Shown: positions 50,952 through 63,842, numbered from the stretch's first letter. The stretch: DNA of 64,000 nucleotides from Demequina phytophila (GCF_000971135.1 NZ_BBLW01000005.1:62001-126000); one strand, 5' to 3'. Notes: a model not told the origin generated them from the sequence alone. Translations and numbers: made by a program.

Positions 50952-51868
50952 TGGACGAGGTCCCCCCGGTCACCTTCCCCTCCGGCATCCCGCGCCCCTC
51001 GCTCGACATGTCGGGCGTCGACGCGGAGGTCATGGTCCTCACCGGCATGTCCGGCGCCGGTCGCACCAAGGCCGCCGCCGCGCTGGCGGACCTGGGCTGG
51101 TACGTGGTCGACAACCTGCCCCCGCAGCTGCTCGCCGGGCTGGTCGAGATGGTCGGACGGGGACGCCACCACCGGCTCGCCGCCGTGGTGGACGTGCGCG
51201 GCGGCGACTTCTTCCAGGACGTCATCGCGGTGCTCGACGACCTCGAGGACCGCGGCATCACGGTCCGCCTGGTGTTCCTCGACGCCTCGGACGCGACGCT
51301 GGTCCACCGCTTCGAGGAGGCCCGCCGGCCGCATCCGCTGCAGGGCGACGGGACCATCCTCGAGGGGATCGCGCGCGAGCGCGCCGCCCTCGCGGAGGTG
51401 CGCGAGCGGTCCACCGAGGTGGTCGACACGTCCGACCTCAACGTCCACCAGCTGCGCGACGTCATGACCGAGACGGCGGGGGAGACCGAGCGCCCCCTCC
51501 AGGTCAACGTGCAGTCCTTCGGTTTCAAGAACGGGTCGCCCCGCGACGCAGACTTCGTCGCCGACGTGCGTTTCCTCCAGAACCCCCACTGGGAGCCCGA
51601 GCTGCGGCCGCTCACCGGGCTCGACGCGCCGGTGCGGGACTACGTACTCGCCTCGGACGGCGCGCGCGACTTCGTGTCCGGCTATGCGGACGTGATCGCG
51701 GGCGTCCTCGACCGCTACCGGGCGCACGACAAGCACTCCGTGACGATCGGCGTCGGCTGCACCGGCGGCAAGCACCGCTCGGTCGCGATCGCGGAGGAGC
51801 TGGGGCGCGTGCTGGGGGAGCGCGGCTACCAGGTCCGCGTCACCCACCGCGACAGGGAGCCGCGTTGA
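50948..51868 (+). CDS. rapZ: RNase adapter / nucleotide-binding protein RapZ (YvcJ)
   Basis: 306 residues. P-loop protein of the uvrC-rapZ-yvcK-whiA block. Walker A reads G-M-S-G-A-G-R-T (33-40), with Arg where the canonical motif has Lys; actinobacterial members commonly show this. The C-terminal domain (~170-300) carries [14 protein letters not shown] and [10 protein letters not shown], the last being the ligand-binding site in E. coli RapZ. In enterics it controls glucosamine-6-phosphate synthase RNA; its role in actinobacteria is unclear. ATG 50948 overlaps the uvrC stop; ATG 50951 is an alternative. Confidence 0.93.
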   Translation: MMDEVPPVTFPSGIPRPSLDMSGVDAEVMVLTGMSGAGRTKAAAALADLGWYVVDNLPPQLLAGLVEMVGRGRHHRLAAVVDVRGGDFFQDVIAVLDDLEDRGITVRLVFLDASDATLVHRFEEARRPHPLQGDGTILEGIARERAALAEVRERSTEVVDTSDLNVHQLRDVMTETAGETERPLQVNVQSFGFKNGSPRDADFVADVRFLQNPHWEPELRPLTGLDAPVRDYVLASDGARDFVSGYADVIAGVLDRYRAHDKHSVTIGVGCTGGKHRSVAIAEELGRVLGERGYQVRVTHRDREPR

Positions 51869-52812
51869 CCGGGCCGCACGTGGTCGCGCTCGGCGGCGGT
51901 CACGGCCTCTACGCGACCCTCACCGCGCTGCGCGGCGCCTGCGATTCGATCACCGCGGTGGTGACCGTCGCGGACGACGGCGGCTCCTCGGGCCGCATCC
52001 GCGCGGAGATGCCCGTGCCGCCGCCCGGCGACCTGCGGATGGCGCTGTCCGCGCTGTGCGAGGACACCGACTGGGGGCGCACCTGGCGCGACGTGCTCCA
52101 ATGGCGTTTCGCCACGAACGGCCCGCTCGACGGCCACGCCGTGGGCAACCTCCTTATCGCGGGCCTGTGGGACCGCACCGGCGGGATCGTGGAGGGCCTG
52201 GACTGGGTGGGGCGCCTGCTGCGCGCGGAGGGCCGCGTGCTGCCCGTGTCCACCGAGCCCATCACCGTGAGCGCCGAGGTGGACTGCCCGGACGGGCCGC
52301 TGCGCGTGACCGGGCAGGTGGCCGTCGCGACCGCGCCCGGGCGCGTGCGATCCCTCGCGATCGAGCCGTCCGACCCCGCGGTGCCCGCCGCGACGCTCGA
52401 GGCTCTCGCCTCCGCCGACGCCGTGATCCTGGGCCCCGGGAGCTGGTACACGTCCGTGCTCACGCACTTCCTGGTCCCACGCGTCGCCGCCGCGCTGATC
52501 GAGGCAGGCCCGCGCACCATCCTCACGCTCAACATCGCCGACGAGGACGAGGAGACGGCGGGCACGTCGCGCCTCGACGACATCGCGGCGCTGCGGGCGG
52601 CGGCGCCCGGCTTCGTGCCGGCCGTGGTGCTCGTGGACGCCTCGGAGGACGATGCGGCGCTGAGGGCCGCGGTCGAGTCCTGGGGGGCGCGGTACGTCGC
52701 CGCGCCGCTGCGCGAGGACGGGACGCTGGACCGGCACGACGTCACGCTGCTGCGGGAGCGGTACCAGGCCCTGGTCACCTGGGTGCGCGGCCACGGCGCT
52801 GTCACCGGCTGA
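51865..52812 (+). CDS. yvcK: Gluconeogenesis factor-like protein YvcK
   Basis: 315 residues, CofD-like fold that binds UDP-sugars. [34 protein letters not shown] and G-P-G-S-W-Y-T-S-V are family signatures. In Bacillus and mycobacteria YvcK/CuvA is linked to cell-wall precursor supply and growth on gluconeogenic carbon. TTG start, forced by overlap with the rapZ stop. Confidence 0.93.
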   Translation: MTGPHVVALGGGHGLYATLTALRGACDSITAVVTVADDGGSSGRIRAEMPVPPPGDLRMALSALCEDTDWGRTWRDVLQWRFATNGPLDGHAVGNLLIAGLWDRTGGIVEGLDWVGRLLRAEGRVLPVSTEPITVSAEVDCPDGPLRVTGQVAVATAPGRVRSLAIEPSDPAVPAATLEALASADAVILGPGSWYTSVLTHFLVPRVAAALIEAGPRTILTLNIADEDEETAGTSRLDDIAALRAAAPGFVPAVVLVDASEDDAALRAAVESWGARYVAAPLREDGTLDRHDVTLLRERYQALVTWVRGHGAVTG

Positions 52813-52819
52813 CAGATGG

Positions 52820-52825
52820 CAGGAT
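52820..52825 (+). promoter_or_regulatory. Possible -10 element CAGGAT before whiA
   Basis: CAGGAT ends 7 bases before the whiA ATG, the same spacing as the leaderless promoters, but the first base is C instead of T. Confidence 0.35.
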
Positions 52826-52832
52826 TGTCGCC

Positions 52833-53816
52833 ATGGCTTTGACGGCACAGGTGAAGGACGAGCTCGCGCGCGTCCCGGTCGAGAAGGTGTCCGCACGGAA
52901 GGCGGAGATCGCCGCCACCCTCCGGTTCGCGGGCGGCCTCCACATCGTCTCCGGGCGGATCGTGATCGAGGCGGAGCTCGACACCGCGGCCGCCGCGCGT
53001 CGACTCCGGGGGTACATCGGCGAGACCTATGGTCTCGGCTCGGAGATCATCGTGGTCTCCGGCGGCGCGCTCAAGAAGGGCAACCGCTACGTGGTGCGCG
53101 TGGTCAAGGAGGGTGAGTCGCTCGCCCGCCAGACCGGACTGCTCGATCACCGGGGTCGCCCGGTGCGAGGCCTGCCGCCGCACGTGGTGGGCGGCGGCAT
53201 CGAGGACACGGTCGCCGCGTGGCGCGGCGCATTCCTCGCGCACGGCTCGCTCACCGAGCCTGGACGTTCTTCCGCGCTCGAGGTGACGTCTCCCGGCCCG
53301 GAGGCCGCCCTGGCGCTCGTGGGCGCCGCCCGCCGCCTCGGCATCGGCGCGAAGTCGCGCGAGGTGCGCGGCGTCGACCGCGTGGTGATCCGCGACGGCG
53401 ACGCGATCGCGGCGCTGCTGGCCCGGCTCGGCGCGCACGACTCGGTGCTCCAGTGGGAGGAGAAGCGGACGCGCCGCGAGGTGCGCGGCACCGCCAACCG
53501 CCTCGCCAACTTCGACGACGCGAACCTGCGACGCAGCGCCCGCGCCGCGGTCGCGGCCGGCGCGCGCGTCGCGCGGGCCTTCGAGATCCTCGGCGAGGAC
53601 CTGCCCGAGCATCTGCGGGAGGCGGGCGAGCTTCGCCTCGCCAACCGCGAGGCCTCGCTCGAGGAGCTGGGCAAGCTCGCCGACCCGCCGCTCACCAAGG
53701 ACGCGGTCGCGGGGCGCATCCGCCGTCTCCTCGCGACGGCCGACAAGCGCGCCGAGGAGCTGGGCATCCCCGACACCGAAGCGGGCATCTCGCAGGAGCT
53801 CCTCGAGGACGATTAG
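52833..53816 (+). CDS. whiA: DNA-binding regulator WhiA
   Basis: 327 residues. N-terminal degenerate homing-endonuclease-like (LAGLIDADG) fold and a C-terminal helix-turn-helix ([20 protein letters not shown]). [13 protein letters not shown] in mid-protein (with G-A-F here) and [12 protein letters not shown] are conserved. Controls sporulation/cell-division genes in Streptomyces; in non-sporulating relatives it is tied to cell division and chromosome segregation. Confidence 0.94.
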   Translation: MALTAQVKDELARVPVEKVSARKAEIAATLRFAGGLHIVSGRIVIEAELDTAAAARRLRGYIGETYGLGSEIIVVSGGALKKGNRYVVRVVKEGESLARQTGLLDHRGRPVRGLPPHVVGGGIEDTVAAWRGAFLAHGSLTEPGRSSALEVTSPGPEAALALVGAARRLGIGAKSREVRGVDRVVIRDGDAIAALLARLGAHDSVLQWEEKRTRREVRGTANRLANFDDANLRRSARAAVAAGARVARAFEILGEDLPEHLREAGELRLANREASLEELGKLADPPLTKDAVAGRIRRLLATADKRAEELGIPDTEAGISQELLEDD

Positions 53817-53876
53817 CGGTCCGTGAGCGGTCACACCTGGGACTTCTGTCCGCTGGGAGGCCCTCGCGAAACGTTG

Positions 53877-54995
<1,119 letters not shown>

Positions 54996-55017
54996 GCACT
55001 CTCTCGAGAGACACGTA

Positions 55018-55055
55018 ACGACGGCCGCGCACGCTCTGACGTGTGCGGCCGTCGT
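55018..55055 (+). terminator. Hairpin between gapA and pgk
   Basis: A 16-bp stem (ACGACGGCCGCGCACG with CGTGTGCGGCCGTCGT, one G-U) around CTCTGA. It would lower read-through from gapA into pgk, setting a higher gapA level. Confidence 0.7.
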
Positions 55056-55103
55056 CGCGTCACCCCGCATCACCCCTTCCCATCTCGCAGGAACGGAACC
55101 TCA

Positions 55104-56294
55104 ATGAAGACCATCGACTCGCTCGGCGACCTCGCCGGCAAGAAGGTGCTGGTCCGCTCGGACCTCAACGTCCCGCTCGACGGCACCACCATCACGGACG
55201 ACGGCCGCGTGCGCGCCTCGGTCCCCACCATCCAGAAGCTGCTCGACGCCGGCGCCGCCGTCATCGTCACCGCGCACCTGGGCCGCCCCAAGGGCACCCC
55301 GGAGGACAAGTACTCGCTCGCGCCCGCCGCCGCGCGCCTCGCGGAGCTGCTCGGCCGCCCCGTCACGCTCGCCGACGACCTGGTCGGCGAGTCCGCCAAG
55401 GCCACCGTCGCCGCGCTCGAGCCCGGCCAGGTCGCGATGCTCGAGAACGTGCGCTTCGACGCGCGCGAGACCTCCAAGGTCGACGAGGAGCGCGAGTCGC
55501 TCGCCGCCGAGCTCGCCGCGTTCGCGGACGCGTTCGTCTCGGACGGCTTCGGCGTGGTGCACCGCAAGCAGGCGTCGGTCTACGACGTCGCGAAGGTGCT
55601 GCCCGCCGCCGCCGGCACGCTCGTCGAGAAGGAGGTCGTGTCGCTCGGCAAGGCCGTCACCGACCCGGCCCGCCCGTACGCCGTGGTCCTCGGCGGCTCG
55701 AAGGTCTCGGACAAGCTCGGCGTCATCGCGAACCTCCTCACCAAGGCGGACCGCCTCCTGATCGGCGGCGGCATGGTCTTCACCTTCCTCGCGGCCAAGG
55801 GCTACGAGGTCGGCACCTCGCTGCTCGAGGGCGACCAGATCGACACCGTCAAGGGCTACCTCGCGACCGCCGAGGAGAACGGCGTCGAGATCGTGCTCCC
55901 GACCGACATCGTCGCCGCGGACAAGTTCGCCGCCGACGCGGACGCCGTGGTGGTCGCCGCCGACGCGATCCCCGCGGACCGCATGGGCCTCGACATCGGC
56001 CCCGACTCGGCCGCCCTGTTCGCGTCCAAGCTCGCCGACGCCAAGACCATCGTCTGGAACGGCCCCATGGGCGTGTTCGAGATGGACGCCTTCGCGGCCG
56101 GCACCAAGGCCGTCGCGCAGGCGATGATCGACTCCGACGGCTTCTCCGTCGTCGGCGGTGGCGACTCCGCCGCGGCCGTGCGCCTGCTCGGCTTCGACGA
56201 GGCCGGCTTCGGCCACATTTCCACGGGCGGCGGCGCGTCGCTCGAGCTGCTCGAGGGCAAGGTCCTGCCGGGCCTCGCCGTTCTGGAGGACTGA
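55104..56294 (+). CDS. pgk: Phosphoglycerate kinase
   Basis: 396 residues. [11 protein letters not shown] (with Ser in place of the common Val/Cys), [23 protein letters not shown] (catalytic Lys region) and the ATP-binding G-G-G-D-S-A-A-A-V are present. Standard length. It ends 3 bases before tpiA. Confidence 0.97.
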   Translation: MKTIDSLGDLAGKKVLVRSDLNVPLDGTTITDDGRVRASVPTIQKLLDAGAAVIVTAHLGRPKGTPEDKYSLAPAAARLAELLGRPVTLADDLVGESAKATVAALEPGQVAMLENVRFDARETSKVDEERESLAAELAAFADAFVSDGFGVVHRKQASVYDVAKVLPAAAGTLVEKEVVSLGKAVTDPARPYAVVLGGSKVSDKLGVIANLLTKADRLLIGGGMVFTFLAAKGYEVGTSLLEGDQIDTVKGYLATAEENGVEIVLPTDIVAADKFAADADAVVVAADAIPADRMGLDIGPDSAALFASKLADAKTIVWNGPMGVFEMDAFAAGTKAVAQAMIDSDGFSVVGGGDSAAAVRLLGFDEAGFGHISTGGGASLELLEGKVLPGLAVLED

Positions 56295-56297
56295 CCC

Positions 56298-57089
56298 ATG
56301 GCACGTACCCCGCTGATCGCCGGCAACTGGAAGCTCAACCTCGACCACCTCGAGGCCACGCACACCGTCCAGAAGCTCGCCTGGCTGCTCCGCGACGCCA
56401 AGCACGACTTCTCCGAGGTCGAGGTCGCGGTCCTGCCGTCGTTCACCTCGCTGCGCTCGGTCCAGACCCTCGTGGACGCGGACCAGCTCGAGCTGAAGTA
56501 CGGCGCGCAGGACATCTCCGAGCACGTCTCGGGCGCCTACACGGGCGAGGTCTCCGGCACCCAGCTGTCGAAGCTGGGCGTCTCCTACGTGGCCGTGGGC
56601 CACTCGGAGCGTCGCCAGTACCACGGCGAGACCGACGCGGTCGTCGCGGCCAAGACCAAGGCGGCGTTCGAGCACGGCATCGTGCCCATCGTCTGCGTGG
56701 GCGAGGGCCTCGACATCCGTAAGGAGGGCACGCACGTCGAGTACACGCTGGCCCAGGTCGACGGCGCGCTCGAGGGCCTCCCGGCCGAGCAGGCCAAGGA
56801 CGTCGTCATCGCCTACGAGCCTGTCTGGGCGATCGGCACCGGCGAGGTCGCGACCCCGGCCGACGCGCAGGAGGTCTGCGCGGCCATCCGCGGCCGCCTC
56901 GCGGAGCTGTACGACGCCGAGCTCGCGGACGGCGTCCGCGTCCTCTACGGCGGCTCGGTGAAGTCCTCGTCGATCGCGCAGCTCATGGCGGAGGAGGACG
57001 TCGACGGCGGCCTCGTCGGCGGCGCCTCGCTCGACCCGGAGGAGTTCTCCAAGATCGCGCGCTTCAAGTCGCACAACGTCGCGCTGTAA
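56298..57089 (+). CDS. tpiA: Triosephosphate isomerase
   Basis: 263 residues. G-N-W-K-L-N (catalytic Lys), A-V-G-H-S-E-R-R (catalytic His), [11 protein letters not shown] (catalytic Glu and loop 6) and L-Y-G-G-S-V-K are intact. Note that M-K is replaced by L-K-L in the N-W-K-L-N loop, seen in other actinobacteria too. Confidence 0.97.
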   Translation: MARTPLIAGNWKLNLDHLEATHTVQKLAWLLRDAKHDFSEVEVAVLPSFTSLRSVQTLVDADQLELKYGAQDISEHVSGAYTGEVSGTQLSKLGVSYVAVGHSERRQYHGETDAVVAAKTKAAFEHGIVPIVCVGEGLDIRKEGTHVEYTLAQVDGALEGLPAEQAKDVVIAYEPVWAIGTGEVATPADAQEVCAAIRGRLAELYDAELADGVRVLYGGSVKSSSIAQLMAEEDVDGGLVGGASLDPEEFSKIARFKSHNVAL

Positions 57090-57098
57090 GGAGGCGTC

Positions 57099-57124
57099 GG
57101 ACCGGCCCGGAAGTGGGCCGGTCC
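57099..57124 (+). terminator. Terminator of pgk-tpiA
   Basis: Perfect 10-bp stem GGACCGGCCC/GGGCCGGTCC with a GGAAGT loop, 10 bases after the tpiA stop. Confidence 0.7.
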
Positions 57125-57140
57125 GGCCCTTCGCGTCGCG

Positions 57141-57146
57141 TATCCT
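57141..57146 (+). promoter_or_regulatory. -10 element TATCCT of secG
   Basis: TATCCT lies 30 bases before the secG GTG, which has its own GGGAG ribosome site. Confidence 0.45.
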
Positions 57147-57176
57147 TGTGAGCGCAATCCATCATCTGGGAGAACA

Positions 57177-57422
57177 GTGGACATCCTCGAGACCATCCTC
57201 TGGGTCATGCTCGTCGTGACCTCGCTGCTCATCATCGCGCTGGTGCTCATCCACCGCGGTCGTGGCGGCGGCATCACCGACATGTTCGGTGGCGGCCTCG
57301 CGTCGGGCGTGCAGTCGTCCGCCGTGGGCGAGCGCAACCTCACCCGCATCACCTGGACGGTCGCGATCGTCTGGTTCGCGGTCGTGGTGCTGCTCGGCCT
57401 CGTGTCCAAGTTCTCCATCTAG
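57177..57422 (+). CDS. secG: Preprotein translocase subunit SecG
   Basis: 81 residues, two membrane segments (~3-25 and ~58-78). The loop G-R-G-G-G-I-T-D-M-F-G-G-G is the SecG signature. Accessory subunit of SecYEG. Its place after tpiA is conserved in actinobacteria. Confidence 0.93.
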   Translation: MDILETILWVMLVVTSLLIIALVLIHRGRGGGITDMFGGGLASGVQSSAVGERNLTRITWTVAIVWFAVVVLLGLVSKFSI

Positions 57423-57444
57423 CTAGTCGACGGAGGTCGTACCC

Positions 57445-57807
57445 ATGGCAGGGGGCAACGCCATCCGAGGTTCGCGCGTAGGCGCCGGACCCATGGGAGA
57501 GGACGAGCGGGGCGAATCCGCGCCGCGTCAGGTCGTCTCCTACTACTGTGCACGAGGTCACGTGACCTCGCCGAGCTTCGCGATCGGTGACGATCAGGAG
57601 ATCCCGGTCGAGTGGGACTGCCCGCGCTGCGGCCTTCCCGGTGGACTCGACCAGGACAACCCGCCGGAGCCGATCCGCAACGAGCCGTACAAGACGCACC
57701 TCGCGTACGTGAAGGAGCGTCGCAGCGACGAGGAGGGCGCCGCCCTTCTGGACGAGGCGCTCTCCGCGCTTCGCGTGCGTCGCGGCGACCTCGCGGTCGC
57801 GGAGTAG
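57445..57807 (+). CDS. rbpA: RNA polymerase-binding protein RbpA
   Basis: 120 residues. Actinobacterial RNA polymerase partner that stabilises sigma-A open complexes. The N-terminal G-N-A-I-R-G-S-R-V-G contacts polymerase; C35/H39/C59/C62 in Y-Y-C-A-R-G-H and W-D-C-P-R-C-G form the zinc site; the C-terminal sigma-interaction region T-H-L-A-Y-V-K-E-R-R-S is complete. ATG 57445 has CGGAGG upstream. A clear marker of Actinomycetota. Confidence 0.96.
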   Translation: MAGGNAIRGSRVGAGPMGEDERGESAPRQVVSYYCARGHVTSPSFAIGDDQEIPVEWDCPRCGLPGGLDQDNPPEPIRNEPYKTHLAYVKERRSDEEGAALLDEALSALRVRRGDLAVAE

Positions 57808-57823
57808 TCCGCACCGCCTGAGC

Positions 57824-57857
57824 ACAGGGCCGTTCCCCTCCGGGGGAGCGGCCCTGT
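57824..57857 (+). terminator. Terminator of rbpA
   Basis: ACAGGGCCG (57824-57832) pairs with CGGCCCTGT (57849-57857), with a further CCCC/GGGG inside; 16 bases after the stop. Confidence 0.7.
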
Positions 57858-57882
57858 CGCCGTTCTCGAGGGCCCCGGCCGC

Positions 57883-57912
57883 CGCATCGTCCCCCTGCGA
57901 CGGGACGATGCG
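57883..57912. repeat. Inverted GGACGATGC pair forming an 11-bp hairpin
   Basis: CGCATCGTCCC (57883-57893) and GGGACGATGCG (57902-57912) are perfectly complementary around CCTGCGAC. It follows the rbpA terminator and precedes the promoter-like TACGGT (57941-57946) of the next gene. Confidence 0.8.
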
Positions 57913-57975
57913 CGGGTCGGGGGAATCCCGCGCCGCCCGCTACGGTTGGCACCAGCACGAACGAAAGGAACCACC

Positions 57976-58257
57976 GTGCAGATCGAGATCGAGTACTGCG
58001 TGCCCTGCGGCTACCTGCCGCGCGCGACCGAGGCGCAGACGCGCCTGCTGGAGGAGTTCGGCAACGCGATCGCGGGCGTGACCCTCAAGACCGGCCGCAA
58101 GGGCGTGTTCACGTTCCGCGCCGACGGCGAGGAGATCTACGCGAAGCCCGCGGAGTTCGACATCGAGGGCATCGTGTCGACGGTGCGTGACCGCCTGCCG
58201 GCGCGCGAGGGCGTCGACGCCGAGGGCCGCGACCTGCTCATGGGCAAGCGCCACTAG
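57976..58257 (+). CDS. Rdx family (SelW/SelT/SelH-like) thioredoxin-fold protein
   Basis: 93 residues. I-E-Y-C-V-P-C-G-Y-L-P-R-A has the C-x-x-C redox motif (Cys in both positions, no selenocysteine). G-V-F-T-F-R-A-D-G-E-E-I-Y and F-D-I-E-G-I are typical of the family. Proposed role: small redox partner; substrate unknown. GTG 57976 follows AAAGGA. Converges on pgl. Confidence 0.88.
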   Translation: MQIEIEYCVPCGYLPRATEAQTRLLEEFGNAIAGVTLKTGRKGVFTFRADGEEIYAKPAEFDIEGIVSTVRDRLPAREGVDAEGRDLLMGKRH

Positions 58258-58284
58258 CGCCCCGTCGCGCAGCGAGGTCGGGCG

Positions 58285-59019
58285 TCAGACCTTCGCGACC
58301 GCCTCCGCGTCCACCAGCCACAGGGTCTCCGCGGTCCCGCGCACCGCGGCGGCGGGCAGCTCGAGGTCGCCATGCAGCGCGCGCGCGACCACGTCGGCCT
58401 TCGCGGCGCCCGCGGCGACGATCCACACGCGCTTGGCGCGCCGGATCGACTCGAGCGTGAGCGACACGCGCGTGGGCGGGGGCTTGGGGGAGTCGTGGAC
58501 CGCGATCGCCTCGGCGCCGCGCTCCGCGTAGCCGGGGTGGCCGGGGAACAGCGAGGCGACGTGTCCGTCGGGGCCCATGCCGAGCATGAGGACGTCCCAG
58601 TCGGGTGCTCCCTGCGCGGCGATGTCCTCCGCGTAGGAGAACGCTGCCTCCTCGACGGACGCGAACTCGGACGAGGCGCCCATGCGGTGGATGTTCTCCT
58701 CCGGCATCGGCAGGCCGCCGAGCAGCGCGGCCTGCGCCTGGCCCTCGTTGCGGTCCGCATCCCCGGCGGGCACGAACCTCTCGTCGCCCCACCACGCGTG
58801 GACGCTGGTCCAGTCGATGGTCGCGGCGAGCGGGGACCGCGACACCGCGGCGAGGGTCTCGATGCCGACGGTGCCGCCGGTGAGGACCACGTCGACGCGA
58901 TCCTGGACGGACAGCGTGTCGACGATCGCGAGCAGCAGCCGCGCCGCGGTCGCCTCGGCCACCGCCGACGCGGACGGGTGCACCACCACGCGCGTCGCGT
59001 GGTCGGCGGCGCCCGTCAC
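58285..59019 (-). CDS. pgl: 6-phosphogluconolactonase
   Basis: 244 residues, SugarP_isomerase/DevB fold. V-V-L-T-G-G-T-V-G (phosphate loop), V-H-A-W-W-G-D-E-R-F-V, and L-G-M-G-P-D-G-H-V-A-S-L-F-P-G-H (catalytic His) identify it. Hydrolyses the lactone made by Zwf. GTG overlaps the opcA stop (GTGA). Confidence 0.94.
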   Translation of the reverse strand: MTGAADHATRVVVHPSASAVAEATAARLLLAIVDTLSVQDRVDVVLTGGTVGIETLAAVSRSPLAATIDWTSVHAWWGDERFVPAGDADRNEGQAQAALLGGLPMPEENIHRMGASSEFASVEEAAFSYAEDIAAQGAPDWDVLMLGMGPDGHVASLFPGHPGYAERGAEAIAVHDSPKPPPTRVSLTLESIRRAKRVWIVAAGAAKADVVARALHGDLELPAAAVRGTAETLWLVDAEAVAKV

Positions 59020-59932
59020 AGCGGGACCACCGTCTCCGCGGTGAAGGACGCGAGCGCCTCGCCGTAGATCTCGTCGGAGTCGAGGCGGCGCAGCTCCTCC
59101 GCCAGGGCCTCCTCGAGCGAGCGCGCCGGCAACGCGATCACGTGGTCGGGCTGGCCGGGCTGCGTGATCCGGGCGTTGTGGCCGTCCGGACGGCTGATCT
59201 GGATCGGGCCGGACGGGGTCTCGAGCGTGATGCTCTGGAGGGCGGCGACCGAGTCGTCGTACTCCGCCTCGACCTCGCAGTCGAGCGCGCGCTTCAGCCA
59301 CGCGCCCAGCAGCAGGATCGACGGGCTGTTGGTGTCGCCGTGGATGCGGGCGCGGGTCACCTGCGGGTCGGGGACCTGCTCGAGCGCGACCGCGAGCAGC
59401 GCGCGCCAGCGGGTGAGGCGCGTCCACGCGAGGTCGGTGTCGCCGGGGCGGTACGTGGTGCCGAGCGACAGAAGCGTGCCGATCGGGTCCGGCTCGCCCT
59501 TGGTGTCCGTGATGCGTCGCTGCGCCATCTGGCCCAGCGAGCAGGAGCCGATGTTGTCCGGCACGGCCGCGGGCCACCACACCACGATGGGCGCGTCGGG
59601 CAGCAGCAGGGGAGTGACGAGGGTGTCGTCGTGGCCGATCTGCGCGCCGGAGGGACGCAGCACGATCACCTCGGATGCGCCCGCGTCGCCGCCCACCCGC
59701 AGCTCGGCGTCGAGGCGCGCCTCGTCCGACGTGCCCGGGGCGATGACGATGATGCGGCACGGGTGCTCGCGCGACGCGACGTTCGCGGTGGCGATCGCCT
59801 GCTCGGCGTCGGCGCCGGTCGCGTCGATCACCAGCGTCATCACGCGGGCGAGCGTGATGACGCCGCCGTCCTTGCGCGAGTCGATGAGGCGCTTGTTGAT
59901 CTCGCCGGTGGTGGTGTTCGGGATCTCGATGA

Positions 59933-59936
<4 letters not shown>
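59016..59936 (-). CDS. opcA: Glucose-6-phosphate dehydrogenase assembly protein OpcA
   Basis: 306 residues. Actinobacterial/cyanobacterial partner that activates Zwf; I-V-V-W-W-P-A-A-V-P and D-T-N-S-P-S-I-L-L-L-G-A-W-L are family hallmarks. ATG at 59936 overlaps the zwf stop (ATGA), so Zwf, OpcA and Pgl are made from one coupled message. Confidence 0.94.
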
Positions 59937-61450
<1,514 letters not shown>

Positions 61451-61515
61451 GCTGGGTAACCTTCCAGGGGGGACGTCGAGCCAGGTGGCTGTGCTCCCGC
61501 CATCCTATTGCGGGC

Positions 61516-61529
61516 GGACGATGCGGTGG
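61516..61529. repeat. GGACGATGCGGTGG element
   Basis: Copy in the zwf upstream region, 66 bases from its start. Confidence 0.7.
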
Positions 61530-61576
61530 CGCCACCTGCTGAGATGGGCGTCGCCCGGCGCGGGGCGGGGACACGA

Positions 61577-61604
61577 AAGGGGGCCCCGCGAGCGGGACCC
61601 CCTT
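61577..61604 (-). terminator. Terminator of tkt
   Basis: A 12-bp stem with CTCG loop on the minus strand (AAGGGGG pairs with CCCCCTT). The central mismatch is a G-U pair only in the minus-strand RNA, which fits termination of tkt. Confidence 0.7.
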
Positions 61605-61610
61605 CCGTGT

Positions 61611-61620
61611 GGACGATGCG
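61611..61620. repeat. GGACGATGCG element
   Basis: Copy squeezed between the tkt stop codon (61621-61623) and its terminator. Confidence 0.7.
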
Positions 61621-63684
61621 TCAGCCGGCGGCGGCGATCGACTCGCGGGCGACCGCGGCGACGTTCTCCGCGTTGAAGCCGTACTTCTTCAGCAGCAGCG
61701 CGCCGTCGGCGGACTCGCCGAAGTGGTCGACCGACACGGTGCGTCCCGCGTCGCCGACGACCTCGCGCCAGCCGAGCGCCGAGCCGGCCTCGACGGACAC
61801 GCGCGCCTTGAGTGCCGCCGGGAGGACGGACTCGCGGTACTCGGCGTCCTGACGTGCGAAGCGCTCGCGCGACGGCATCGACACCACGCGGGCCTTGACG
61901 CCCTCGCCGGCGAGGATCTCGCGGGCGCCCAAGGCGACCTCGACCTCCGAGCCGGTCGCGACCAGGAGCACGTCGGCGTCCTCGTCGGCACCCGCGAGCA
62001 CGTAGGCGCCCTTGAGGACGCCCTCGGTCGAGGTGCCCTCGAGCACGGGAAGGTTCTGGCGCGACAGGATGATCGCCGAGGGGCGGTCGGTCGTCTCCAG
62101 GATCGCCTTCCACGCGGCCGCGGTCTCGTTGGCGTCCGCGGGACGGATCACGTCGAGGCCGGGGATGGCGCGCAGCGTCGCGAGGTGCTCGATCGGCTGG
62201 TGGGTCGGGCCATCCTCACCAAGGCCCACCGAGTCGTGCGTCCACACGAACGTGGTGGGGATCTGCATGAGCGCGGCGAGGCGCACCGAGGCACGCATGT
62301 AGTCGGAGAACACCAGGAAGGTGCCGCCGTACACGCGGGTAAGGCCGTGCAGCGTGATGCCGTTCATGATCGCGCCCATGCCGAACTCGCGGATGCCGAA
62401 GTGCAGCGTGCGGCCGTACCACTCGGCGTTCGGCCACGAGTGGGTGGCGCGGCGCGGGGGCAGGAACGACGGCTCGCCGCCCATGGTGGTGTTGTTCGAG
62501 CCGGCGAGGTCGGCGGAGCCGCCCCACAGCTCGGGCAGCACCGGCGCGAGGGCCGTGAGGACCTTGCCCGAGGCGGCGCGGGTCGCGACCTTGCTGCCGA
62601 CCTCGAAGGTGGGCAGCGCATCGTCCCAACCCTCGGGGAGGGTGCGGGTCACCAGGCGCGACAGGAGGGCGGCGCGCTCGGGGTTCTCGGCCTCCCAGCG
62701 CGAGAACTGCGCGTTCCACTCGGAGTGCGCGGCGGCGCCGCGCTCCTTGACCTGGTGCATGTGGGCGAGCACCTCGGGCTCGACCGCGAAGGACTGCTCG
62801 GGGTCGAAGCCGAGCACCTCCTTGAGGCCCGCGACCTCGGCGGCGCCGAGCGCGGAGCCGTGCACGCCGCCCGAGTTCTGCTTGGTGGGCGACGGCCAGC
62901 CGATGATGGTCGACAGCTTGATGATCGAGGGCTTGCCGGTCTCGGCCTTGGCGGCCTCGATCGCGTCGAAGAGGGCCTGCGGGTCCTCCTGGTAGCCGTC
63001 CTCGGTCACCCAGGACACCGACTGGGTGTGCCAGCCGTAGGCCTCGTAGCGGCCGAGCACGTCCTCGGTGAAGGAGATGTCGGTCTCGTGCTCGATCGAG
63101 ATCTTGTTGTCGTCCCAGATGAGGATGAGGTTGCCGAGCTCCTGGGTGCCGGCGAGAGCCGACGCCTCGTGCGCGACACCCTCCTGGAGGCAGCCGTCGC
63201 CCGCGATGACGTAGACGAAGTGGTCGAACGGCGAGGTGCCGGGGGCCGCGTTCGGGTCGAGAAGGCCGCGCTCACGGCGCGCGGCCATCGCCATGCCGAC
63301 GGAGGAGGCGATGCCGGTGCCCAGGGGTCCGGTGGTGATCTCGACGCCGTCGGTGTGGCCGTACTCGGGGTGGCCGGGGGTGAGGGAGCCCTCGGTGCGC
63401 AGCGCCTTCAGGTCGTCGAGGCCCAGGTGGTAGCCGGACGCGAACAGCTGGAGGTACAGCGTCAGCGAGGAGTGACCGGCGGAGAGCACGAAGCGGTCGC
63501 GGCCGAGCCAGTGCGAGTCCGCCGGGTCGTGGCGCATGACGTTCTGGAACAGCAGGTACGCGGCGGGCGCGAGCGAGATCGCCGTGCCCGGGTGGCCGTT
63601 GCCGACCTTCTCCACGGCATCGGCGGCGAGGACGCGGAGGGTGTCGACGGCGCGACGGTCCGTGTCGGTCCAGTTGATGGTCAC
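61621..63684 (-). CDS. tkt: Transketolase
   Basis: 687 residues, full length. TPP-binding G-D-G-C-L-Q-E-G-V-A-H-E-A ... D-D-N-K-I; G-H-P-G-T-A-I-S-L near the N-terminus; F-G-I-R-E-F-G-M-G in the pyrimidine domain; THDSVGLGEDGPTHQP with catalytic His. Moves two-carbon units in the non-oxidative pentose phosphate pathway. GTG at 63684 with AAGGGAG upstream. Confidence 0.96.
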   Translation of the reverse strand: MTINWTDTDRRAVDTLRVLAADAVEKVGNGHPGTAISLAPAAYLLFQNVMRHDPADSHWLGRDRFVLSAGHSSLTLYLQLFASGYHLGLDDLKALRTEGSLTPGHPEYGHTDGVEITTGPLGTGIASSVGMAMAARRERGLLDPNAAPGTSPFDHFVYVIAGDGCLQEGVAHEASALAGTQELGNLILIWDDNKISIEHETDISFTEDVLGRYEAYGWHTQSVSWVTEDGYQEDPQALFDAIEAAKAETGKPSIIKLSTIIGWPSPTKQNSGGVHGSALGAAEVAGLKEVLGFDPEQSFAVEPEVLAHMHQVKERGAAAHSEWNAQFSRWEAENPERAALLSRLVTRTLPEGWDDALPTFEVGSKVATRAASGKVLTALAPVLPELWGGSADLAGSNNTTMGGEPSFLPPRRATHSWPNAEWYGRTLHFGIREFGMGAIMNGITLHGLTRVYGGTFLVFSDYMRASVRLAALMQIPTTFVWTHDSVGLGEDGPTHQPIEHLATLRAIPGLDVIRPADANETAAAWKAILETTDRPSAIILSRQNLPVLEGTSTEGVLKGAYVLAGADEDADVLLVATGSEVEVALGAREILAGEGVKARVVSMPSRERFARQDAEYRESVLPAALKARVSVEAGSALGWREVVGDAGRTVSVDHFGESADGALLLKKYGFNAENVAAVARESIAAAG

Positions 63685-63721
63685 AGGGGTCTCCCTTGAC
63701 AGGTGTGCGGGTACGGGGGCC

Positions 63722-63727
63722 AGCCTA
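63722..63727 (-). promoter_or_regulatory. -10 element TAGGCT of tkt
   Basis: On the minus strand TAGGCT lies 37 bases before the tkt GTG. Confidence 0.45.
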
Positions 63728-63829
63728 CCCGGGCGCCATCCCTTTGTAGGACGTTCACATTGGCCGATCGGGGTTGATCTCATGGTGCGAGACGCGCGGG
63801 CGAGGGACCCTGGTCCCGGTGTGCGCGGT

Positions 63830-63835
63830 TACACT
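63830..63835 (+). promoter_or_regulatory. -10 element TACACT of leaderless ctaB transcript
   Basis: TACACT ends 7 bases before the ctaB ATG at 63843. Confidence 0.6.
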
Positions 63836-63842
63836 TGTCCGC